Assembly (NCBI GenBank): GCA_964503595.1 | Contig: CAZDAM010000149.1 | Location: 1-5,277, forward strand | Reading direction: 5' to 3' | Length of the DNA: 5,277 bases | Source of the DNA: CAZDAM01 sp964503595 | GTDB lineage: Bacteria > Muiribacteriota > UBA6191 | In this document: piece after piece, positions 1-5,277 of the stretch | Numbering within the stretch: position 1 is the first letter of the stretch | Layout of the letters: every line of letters begins with the position of its first letter | Notes under the pieces: generated by a model | Seen by the model: only the letters and a program-made list of their open reading frames with translations | What the model was told of the DNA's origin: nothing | Databases searched by the model: none | Translations under genes and position numbers: made by a program

Positions 1-1
1 C

Positions 2-496
2 ATGCGAAAACTTCTTTTTTCTGCCCTCTTTGGTTTGAGTTGTGTCTTTTCAGCCCAGGCTTCGGATCAGAACCATGATCATCACGGCCACGATCATCAT
101 GGCCATGCCCACTCAGCCCCACACGGAGGAACCCTCATCCCTGTTGCGGATGGTGGTGGAAATCTGGAAATTCTGTTCAACCAGCAAACCGGGCATCTCC
201 AGATCTGGCTTCTGGATGGATGTGCGGAAAATTTCATCCGAAGTTCTCAAAAGGAGCTTCAACTGGTCATCAAGCGCCTGGATGTCTCGGAGGCAACTGA
301 AGGCACCGACCGTTCGATCCTGAGAATGCCTCTTGCCGCCATTCCCAATCTCCTGACTGGAGAAACCATCGGAAACACCTCGGAATTCGGCATTGTCAAC
401 GATGCTCTGATTGGAGTCAGCCGCTTTGCCGGCTATATCGCCAGCATCAATTTTCAGGGAACCACACTCACCAAAGTCCCTGTTACCTGGCAATAA
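2..496 (+). CDS. Small exported histidine-rich protein, probable metal binder
   Basis: This 164-residue protein begins with a clear Sec signal peptide: MRKLL, a hydrophobic core at about residues 5-16, and a likely cleavage site after AQA at residue 20. A lipoprotein site at Cys14 is less likely because GLSC fits the lipobox poorly. The mature N-terminus is packed with histidine (H25, H27, H28, H30, H32, H33, H35, H37), followed by a PHGGTL motif at residues 40-45 and a compact region predicted to be mostly beta strand. His-rich stretches followed by HGG occur in periplasmic proteins that accompany Cu, Zn or Ni/Co efflux systems, so a metal-binding or buffering role in the periplasm is inferred, not shown. 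The start lies one base from the window edge, so its ribosome binding site and upstream neighbours cannot be seen. The position of the signal peptide supports this ATG. It converges with hsdR and is probably unrelated to it. I do not recognise a named family. Confidence 0.8.
   Translation: MRKLLFSALFGLSCVFSAQASDQNHDHHGHDHHGHAHSAPHGGTLIPVADGGGNLEILFNQQTGHLQIWLLDGCAENFIRSSQKELQLVIKRLDVSEATEGTDRSILRMPLAAIPNLLTGETIGNTSEFGIVNDALIGVSRFAGYIASINFQGTTLTKVPVTWQ
77..106 (+). repeat. Two tandem 15-bp units encoding DHHGH
   Basis: Two adjacent in-frame copies of a 15-base unit differ only at two third-codon positions (C versus T) and each encodes Asp-His-His-Gly-His. This is a simple in-frame duplication that expands the His-rich segment of the exported protein. 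The silent differences show it is not brand new. Confidence 0.85.
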
Positions 497-500
497 ATTT

Positions 501-513
501 GGGCGAATTGCCC
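501..513. terminator. Weak hairpin in the convergent gene gap
   Basis: GGGC, five bases, then GCCC forms a 4-bp stem between the stops of the left-hand gene and hsdR. There is no run of T after it on the plus strand. On the minus strand it is followed by AAATTT, which is only mildly terminator-like. It could help end transcription in one or both directions, but the stem is short and may be chance. Confidence 0.2.
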
Positions 514-535
514 TGTCTGCCGGTGGGGCTCGCTA

Positions 536-3500
536 TTACTCTTGAGTCCAGAAATCCGCAAGCGCTTCAGCCTGCTGCATCACTAATTCCATGGCTTCCT
601 TAGCCCGATCCGGAGGGTATTTGTAGCGTCTCAGAATCTGGCGCACCAGAATTCTTAAACGGGCACGCACGCTCTCTCTTTTCTGCCAGTCCACCGTTGC
701 CGAAGCACGAAGCCTTTCGGTCAGTTCCACAGCGATTTTCTTTAGGACCTCATCCCCAAGTTCTAAAATAGCGCTTTCGTTATTGGCCAATGCATCGTAA
801 AAGGCGATCTCATCAGGATTCAAACCCAAGTTTGCTTCGCGCTCCATGTCTTTTTGGAACTGTTTGGCCATGGCAATCAACTCTTCGATGACCTGAGCCG
901 TTTCAATGCCACGGCTATTGTACTTTCGTAAAGTTTCCAGAAGCCGCTCGGAGTATTTTTTCTCCTGAATTACATTCTTTCTCGTTTTTGCCCGAATCGT
1001 ATCCTTGAGGAGTTTTTCCAGAAGCTCCACGGCAAAATTACGTTCGGGAAGAGCTCTTACTTCTTCCAGAAATTCATCAGAAAGAAGACCGATATTGGGT
1101 TTTTCCAAGCCACACAGGGCAAAAATATCCTGCACTCCTTCAGCAAGGATGGCATTGTCCAGAATCTGCTTTAAAATCGAATCCTTTTCCTCCTGAGTCC
1201 GTTTGCTATCCACACTGCTTACCTTGGTCATCGCAATTTTGACGGCCACAAAAAAGGCAATCTCCGTGTGAAATTCCTGCGCTTCATCCAGGGTACTGCA
1301 AAGAGAATAGGCCTTACTTAAAGCCAGAGTTTCATCTAAAAAGCGTTTCTTGCCATCCGGGAGCCCAAAAATATAATTGGCTGCTCCAATCAGAAGCTTC
1401 TGGGGGTGAGTTGCAAAATCGCTATAATCAAAACCTTCCCCGGCCGGATTTTTGGCGAACATCCCGCGGATGATATCCAACTTTTTCAGAAGTAAGGCAA
1501 AAGCCTGATGAATATCATGAGTCGGCTCCCCCCTCCCTTTGGACTCCGTATAGGTTTTCATGGCCCGTTTCAAATCACTGGCAATGCCGATATAATCCAC
1601 CACCAGCCCTCCCGGTTTATCCTTGAAAACCCGATTGACCCGCGCAATGGCCTGCATCAGATTATGCCCCTTCATGGGTTTGTCCACATACATGGTATGG
1701 CAGCAGGGAGCATCAAAACCGGTTAGCCACATATCACGGACAATGACCAGCCTTAAGGAATCGTTCTCATCCTTGAAACGCTGCTCCAGACATTTTTTCA
1801 CCTGTCTGGTATGAATATGGGGTTGCAGAAAGGCCTTATCGGAAGCGGAGCCGGAAAGAATGATTTTGATGGCCCCCTGATCGGGGTCTTCATGGTGCCA
1901 GTGAGGGCGCAAGGCCACAATTTCATCATAGAGATGAACACAGATTTCCCGACTCATACCCACAATCATGGCCTTACCCTTCAGATTTTGAGTACGGGCT
2001 TCAAAGTGGGTGATCAAATCTTCGGCAATTTGCTGCATCCGGGGCCTGGCCCCAATCAGTTTCTCCAGACGGCTCCATTTGCCCTTGGCCTTTTCACGGG
2101 AGGATAAATCCTCATCATCCTCCATCATTTCTTCCATCTGTTCCGAAAGCTCTTCAATTTCCTCCTGATTGATATCAAGCCGGGCCAGACGGGATTCGTA
2201 ATAGATGGGTACGGTAGCTCCATCCTCCACCGCATCCTGAATATCGTAAATGGAGACATAGTCCCCAAAGACGGCGCGAGTATCTTTATCATCGCTTGCA
2301 ATCGGGGTTCCGGTAAATCCGATGAAGGAGGCATTGGGCAGGGCATCCCGCATATGACGGGCAAAACCATACTGATAAGTACCGTCTGATTTCAGGGTTG
2401 CTTTCAGGCCATACTGGCTACGATGAGCCTCATCTGAAATCACAACGATATTGTGACGCTCATTTAAGACAGGATGAGATGTTTCCCCCTGAAGCAGGGC
2501 AAATTTCTGTACGGTCGTGAAAAGAATTCCGCCACTTTCCCTCTCAGACAGAAGTTCTCTAAGAGATTCCCGATCCAAAGCCTGCCTGGGCTCTTGCTTC
2601 AAAAGTTCCTGGGCATGACTGAAGGTTTCAAAAAGCTGTCCATCCAGATCATTTCTATCTGTCACAATCAAAAGGGTCGGATTTTTCATGGCTGGATGCT
2701 GAATCAGCTTTCCGGCATAACAGCACATGGAAATACTTTTGCCCGAGCCCTGAGTGTGCCAGACCACTCCCGCCTTCTTGCTGCCCAGATTCCCGGGCAC
2801 CGATACATGATCTTCGTAAAAGTCCATGACGGCATCCGAGGAAGCGGCAACCGTTGCTTCCACCGCCTGACGCACAGCATGAAATTGATGGTACCCAGCG
2901 ATTTTTTTGATCAGAAAATCAGAGTCAGATTCAAAGAAGATGAAATAACGCAGATAATCCAAAAAAAGTTCCCGGTCCAAAAAACCTCGCACGACAGCCT
3001 CAAGCTGCCACTCCAGGACTGGTCGATCTTTTTCTGATTTCAGGGCTTTCCAGGGAAGAAACCTCTCCTGATTTGCTGTCAAGGAGCCCACACGAGCCAT
3101 AAAACCATCACTGATAACCAGGGCTTCATTGAAGGAAAACAAATCCGGTATTTCCTCCTTATAGGTCTGTAGTTGATGAAAAGCATCCCAGATATCAGCA
3201 TTTTCACTACCAGGGCTTTTTAACTCCATGACGACCAAAGGCAGACCATTGACAAAGCAGATGATATCCGGTCTTCTTAACTGCCTTATGCCCTGAATCG
3301 TAAACTGGTTCACCACACGGAAGACATTGGTTTTAAGGCCCGAATCCGGGTCAAAATCAATGAGAAAAGCCCGATCGTAATGGGTTTCTCCATCTTCCCT
3401 GTATTCCACCGGAATTCCCTCAAGAAGAAGACGATGAAAGCCGCGATTGTTGGCCAGAAAATCCCGACTCTCCTGCTTTTGAAGCCGGGCCAAAGCTTGA

Positions 3501-3694
3501 TCCAAAGCCGCTTCTGGCAAATGAGTGTTCAGACGAATCAAGCCCTCTTTCACCTCAGGAAGCAAAAGAACCTGGCCATAGTCTGAACGCATAGGATGGG
3601 GACCATCGGGAGCAATATCAGCACCACGAGAGACCAGCCAGCCAGCTTGGGCAAACCATTCTAGGGCCTGCTCTTCCAGTTCTTCCTCTCTCAT
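536..3694 (-). CDS. hsdR: Type I restriction enzyme endonuclease/translocase subunit HsdR
   Basis: This 1052-residue protein is the motor and nuclease subunit of a type I restriction enzyme. It works with HsdM and HsdS to translocate unmodified DNA using ATP and cut it at a distance. The RecB-like nuclease is at about residues 130-180: Asp143, Glu157-x-Lys159 in VVMELK, and the QxxxY motif Gln174-Tyr178. The SF2 helicase core follows: Walker A TQGSGKS at 314-320, motif Ia around VTDRNDLDGQL at 345-354, DEAH at 421-424, TGTP at 461-464, DMWLTGFD at 654-661 and QAIARVNR at 680-687. The C-terminal helical domain carries GLNPDEIAFYDAL at 957-969 and YPPD at 1026-1029, as is usual for HsdR. Length and motifs are typical and no lesion is visible. 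The ATG is the first one in frame. The sequence before it (GCGAGAACAGA) has only a weak Shine-Dalgarno match. The gene ends with tandem TAA TAG stops. It lies 116 bp after abi_2, so it may be read through from hsdS or have its own promoter in the gap. Confidence 0.97.
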   Translation of the reverse strand: MREEELEEQALEWFAQAGWLVSRGADIAPDGPHPMRSDYGQVLLLPEVKEGLIRLNTHLPEAALDQALARLQKQESRDFLANNRGFHRLLLEGIPVEYREDGETHYDRAFLIDFDPDSGLKTNVFRVVNQFTIQGIRQLRRPDIICFVNGLPLVVMELKSPGSENADIWDAFHQLQTYKEEIPDLFSFNEALVISDGFMARVGSLTANQERFLPWKALKSEKDRPVLEWQLEAVVRGFLDRELFLDYLRYFIFFESDSDFLIKKIAGYHQFHAVRQAVEATVAASSDAVMDFYEDHVSVPGNLGSKKAGVVWHTQGSGKSISMCCYAGKLIQHPAMKNPTLLIVTDRNDLDGQLFETFSHAQELLKQEPRQALDRESLRELLSERESGGILFTTVQKFALLQGETSHPVLNERHNIVVISDEAHRSQYGLKATLKSDGTYQYGFARHMRDALPNASFIGFTGTPIASDDKDTRAVFGDYVSIYDIQDAVEDGATVPIYYESRLARLDINQEEIEELSEQMEEMMEDDEDLSSREKAKGKWSRLEKLIGARPRMQQIAEDLITHFEARTQNLKGKAMIVGMSREICVHLYDEIVALRPHWHHEDPDQGAIKIILSGSASDKAFLQPHIHTRQVKKCLEQRFKDENDSLRLVIVRDMWLTGFDAPCCHTMYVDKPMKGHNLMQAIARVNRVFKDKPGGLVVDYIGIASDLKRAMKTYTESKGRGEPTHDIHQAFALLLKKLDIIRGMFAKNPAGEGFDYSDFATHPQKLLIGAANYIFGLPDGKKRFLDETLALSKAYSLCSTLDEAQEFHTEIAFFVAVKIAMTKVSSVDSKRTQEEKDSILKQILDNAILAEGVQDIFALCGLEKPNIGLLSDEFLEEVRALPERNFAVELLEKLLKDTIRAKTRKNVIQEKKYSERLLETLRKYNSRGIETAQVIEELIAMAKQFQKDMEREANLGLNPDEIAFYDALANNESAILELGDEVLKKIAVELTERLRASATVDWQKRESVRARLRILVRQILRRYKYPPDRAKEAMELVMQQAEALADFWTQE

Positions 3695-3722
3695 TCTGTT
3701 CTCGCTTGTTCCAGGAAATTGA

Positions 3723-3750
3723 TTGACAAAAACTAAGCAATACGTACAAT
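3723..3750 (+). promoter_or_regulatory. Near-consensus sigma70 promoter facing right
   Basis: A perfect TTGACA -35 box (3723-3728) is followed after 16 bases by TACAAT (3745-3750), which matches five of six positions of the TATAAT consensus. Initiation would fall near 3756-3758. It fires on the plus strand, away from hsdR and into the 3' end of abi_2, so it serves neither neighbouring gene in the sense direction. It could drive a small gene that is now lost, or an antisense RNA. Confidence 0.55.
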
Positions 3751-3759
3751 GGACGTATT
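3739..3759. promoter_or_regulatory. Perfect 7-7-7 inverted repeat, operator-like
   Basis: AATACGT and ACGTATT are exact reverse complements separated by seven bases. The repeat covers the -10 box and the probable start point of the rightward promoter and ends directly against an ATG at 3760. That placement is typical of an autorepressor operator, as in type II toxin-antitoxin operons. Because it also lies upstream of hsdR on the other strand, a bound protein could affect hsdR expression too. No regulator gene is visible in the window. Confidence 0.5.
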
Positions 3760-3801
3760 ATGCCCGGCGCCTCTTCGCAGTTCTACTGAGTACGCGTCGG
3801 C
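3760..3801 (+). pseudogene. Possible remnant of a small antitoxin gene
   Basis: The ATG directly after the inverted repeat opens a frame reading MPGASSQFY, then a TGA at 3787-3789, then VRVG in the same frame. RelB/DinJ-type ribbon-helix-helix antitoxins commonly start with a few variable residues followed by a VRV or VRARID-like strand, so this could be the first codons of such a gene after a nonsense mutation and loss of the rest. Within ten codons after this point the sequence becomes the 3' end of abi_2 on the other strand, so nothing more of an antitoxin or toxin is seen. The match is only a few residues long. Alternatives are a chance ATG or a leader peptide of nine codons. Confidence 0.22.
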
Positions 3802-3810
3802 TTTCTATTT

Positions 3811-4761
3811 TCAATCCGTTTTCCACAAGCCCCAATCCTGCCAGTCTTTGAAAGCACCAAAGTCCATGAGCCGGATAGCGCCTGACTCGGGTTCCGGAAA
3901 TTCACCCAACAGCCCAGAAAACCGTTCCCCCCAACTTGAATTGGGGCAAATAATTTTCATCAGATACTGGATCAGACAAAAATAAAAGAAGCTGCGGGAC
4001 GTGTTCAATTGAGGCCAGCCATTAAGAATGTTCGGCAAATCAGACCGAATGAGAACATTTACATTCCATAAACGACTGTGATGGGCCGAGACATTTCTGA
4101 TGAAATTCAGACTTTGCAACCATTGGGCCAGCAGGCTCCCGCTTGTTAAACCATATTTGGAGGCGATCCAATCCTGATCCTTTTTTTTCAAGCCGGCATA
4201 AAGGGATGACATCATGCCAAAATCCCATACTTCGATCGCTACCCAGATAGGCAATCGACCATATTTCTGCCTGTAGTGCTCCACAAACGGCACTCGTCGG
4301 GAAACTTTCAACTGGCGCTCATACTTTTCAAGCCACTTTTGATGCTCTGTTGAACTATGTGGAGGCTTGATTCGTTTGCTGAATTTTCCATGAAAACAAG
4401 CAGGATTTTCATGGGCAAATGGATCCGATTTTCCCAGAAGATAGGCTATGTCCACCCGTAAAGCCACTTCGATTCTTTCAAGAGCATCCAAAGCCAGAAG
4501 CCTTAATCGCTTATCGAAGACATAGAGACTGAGGACATCCTCAAAGCGACTCCCTTCCACGAATTCATCCAGACGACAAGGCTTCCCGTGCTCATCCCTA
4601 GATGGCTTGCGAAACGGATACCAGTAGCCACTGAGACGATAATAACCAATACGCTGAAGAGAACTCAGAGCTTCTGCATCTCTTTCTACTTCAAGACCCC
4701 GCTCCTTGAGTTGGTGAAGCTGCTCTTCAAAGGATTTCCAGGGCTTTACGAAAGAACTCAC
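3811..4761 (-). CDS. Abi_2 family (AbiD/AbiF-like) abortive infection protein
   Basis: This 316-residue cytoplasmic protein belongs to the Abi_2 group of phage abortive infection proteins. The N-terminus has the family pattern: a helix with QLKERGLEV (residues 16-24) and then RIGYYRLSGYWYPF (37-50). The central part has YVFDKRLR followed by LERIEVALR (94-102). The C-terminal part carries FIRNVSAHHSRLW (220-232), in which Arg222 and His227 form the RX4H motif of HEPN ribonucleases. The family is thought to stop phage growth by cutting RNA; the target cannot be inferred here. The start is GTG. Its first bases overlap the hsdS stop in GTGA, and AGGAAGAGG lies 8-16 bases upstream, which supports this start and suggests translational coupling. 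Abi_2 genes are often found inside or beside type I restriction operons, which fits this position. The gene looks complete, ending near DWQDWGLW as family members often do. A strong opposing promoter fires into its 3' end. Confidence 0.9.
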   Translation of the reverse strand: MSSFVKPWKSFEEQLHQLKERGLEVERDAEALSSLQRIGYYRLSGYWYPFRKPSRDEHGKPCRLDEFVEGSRFEDVLSLYVFDKRLRLLALDALERIEVALRVDIAYLLGKSDPFAHENPACFHGKFSKRIKPPHSSTEHQKWLEKYERQLKVSRRVPFVEHYRQKYGRLPIWVAIEVWDFGMMSSLYAGLKKKDQDWIASKYGLTSGSLLAQWLQSLNFIRNVSAHHSRLWNVNVLIRSDLPNILNGWPQLNTSRSFFYFCLIQYLMKIICPNSSWGERFSGLLGEFPEPESGAIRLMDFGAFKDWQDWGLWKTD

Positions 4762-4777
4762 CCCTCGACCTCTTCCT
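4758..4777 (-). promoter_or_regulatory. GTGA stop-start overlap with Shine-Dalgarno for abi_2
   Basis: The hsdS TGA stop (4760-4758) and the abi_2 GTG start (4761-4759) share bases. AGGAAGAGG at 4777-4769, inside the last codons of hsdS, is a good ribosome binding site at suitable spacing. Ribosomes ending hsdS could restart on abi_2, which would tie the two protein levels together. Confidence 0.75.
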
Positions 4778-5277
4778 GAAAATCCGCCAAATCAGAAACA
4801 TCCAGTTCCCCGGAAATCAACTTGGGAAGGAGGGTGTCGCGGAGAGTTCTAAGAGAATCCATCTCAAACACATTATTTTCTATAACTTCGTACACTTTTT
4901 TCACCTTGGCCGTAAAGGACAGCATCATACATTCGCAGGGCTTGAGTGCCTTGATTGGTCGAAAATTCTTCTTGCTAATCTCAGAAAATGTAGTCCCACT
5001 TCCCCTGGCTTTGATTTCATCAAGATTTGATTCACACCACAGGAGAATATACTCAGGTGGCATAAATTTATTACAAACCATAGCAATAAAACCCTGGTTG
5101 ATTGCGGTAGGAATCTTTGTCAAGGTTAAGTACCCTATTGGGGCTCGGGATGATAAAAGCACCGTGTCTACAGGCAGAAGACCCGAGCTTATTTTTTCTA
5201 GCCCCTTCAAGGTTATTTTTCGCTCTGTATCAACCAGTATCTTGCAGTCTGCACCGGAAAGATCCTTTGGAGTTGCC
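4758..5277 (-). CDS. hsdS: Type I restriction specificity subunit HsdS, C-terminal part
   Basis: The visible 172 residues are the C-terminal end of HsdS, the subunit that recognises the DNA target for both methylation and cleavage. Seen in order (numbered from the window edge): ATPKDLSG at 1-8, TERKIT at 17-22, LLSSRAPIGYL at 40-50, INQGF at 59-63, GSGTTFSEISKKNF at 92-105, and a helical tail with LRDTLLPKLISGELDV at 145-160. This is the second target recognition domain followed by the C-terminal conserved helix that packs against HsdM. The frame stays open to the right edge. The TTG at 5210-5208 is an internal leucine codon, not a start, because the family-specific residues continue upstream of it. 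HsdS proteins are usually about 400 residues, so over half of the gene is outside the window, and hsdM probably lies beyond it. It is the first gene of the hsdS-abi_2-hsdR order seen here. Confidence 0.95.
   Translation of the reverse strand, partial: ATPKDLSGADCKILVDTERKITLKGLEKISSGLLPVDTVLLSSRAPIGYLTLTKIPTAINQGFIAMVCNKFMPPEYILLWCESNLDEIKARGSGTTFSEISKKNFRPIKALKPCECMMLSFTAKVKKVYEVIENNVFEMDSLRTLRDTLLPKLISGELDVSDLADFQEEVEG

Noticed and set aside
113..493. A 126-codon minus-strand open frame opposite the His-rich protein gene
   Set aside because: It is the antisense shadow of a gene with a convincing signal peptide and shows no domain of its own.
1811..2107. A 98-codon plus-strand open frame opposite hsdR
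   Set aside because: It is fully antisense to conserved helicase coding sequence, with no ribosome binding site or family resemblance.
2474..3037. A 187-codon plus-strand open frame inside hsdR
   Set aside because: It lies entirely opposite the helicase core of an intact hsdR, has no recognisable domain, and its composition looks like the complement of coding sequence.
3739..3759. The inverted repeat as a transcription terminator for abi_2
   Set aside because: The stem is AT-rich with a 7-base loop and no T-run follows it on the minus strand; its position over a -10 box fits an operator better.
3695..3810. A dedicated minus-strand promoter for hsdR
   Set aside because: CATAAT on the minus strand, within GCATAAT near 3758-3764, resembles a -10 box, but no acceptable -35 box lies at the right distance, so I do not call it.
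3749..3985. A 78-codon plus-strand frame starting at the ATG inside the inverted repeat
   Set aside because: The ATG overlaps the -10 box, so it could not be translated from that promoter. Most of the frame is antisense to abi_2 and the product has low-complexity, non-protein-like composition.

Overview
This window holds the downstream part of a type I restriction-modification locus on the minus strand and, at its left edge, one unrelated plus-strand gene for a small histidine-rich exported protein. Base composition is mid-range and similar across the genes by eye. The signal peptide and the metal-binding look of the left-hand gene suggest a Gram-negative bacterium. A Verrucomicrobiota-like host is possible, because I recall histidine-rich HGG proteins of this kind beside metal efflux genes there, but that is a weak guess.

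Layout from left to right: (1) 2-496, plus strand, a secreted or periplasmic His-rich protein that may bind metal; (2) 497-535, a 39-bp gap where two genes converge, with one weak hairpin; (3) 536-3694, minus strand, a full-length and apparently intact HsdR (nuclease plus translocase); (4) 3695-3810, a 116-bp gap that holds a strong plus-strand sigma70-type promoter, a perfect 7-bp inverted repeat over its -10 box, and an ATG with a very short stopped reading frame; (5) 3811-4761, minus strand, an Abi_2 (AbiD/AbiF-like) protein with an RX4H HEPN ribonuclease motif; (6) 4758 to the right edge, minus strand, the C-terminal part of HsdS, which continues beyond the window.

Transcription on the minus strand runs hsdS, abi_2, hsdR. 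The stop codon of hsdS overlaps the GTG start of abi_2, so these two are probably translationally coupled. hsdM is not in the window and would be expected further upstream, beyond the right edge. HsdS provides DNA specificity, HsdR cuts unmodified invading DNA, and the Abi_2 protein is probably a second, RNA-directed defence layer carried in the same operon. The least explained part is the abi_2-hsdR gap. Its promoter and operator face the opposite way to every nearby gene and look like the control region of a small autoregulated gene, possibly a lost toxin-antitoxin pair.
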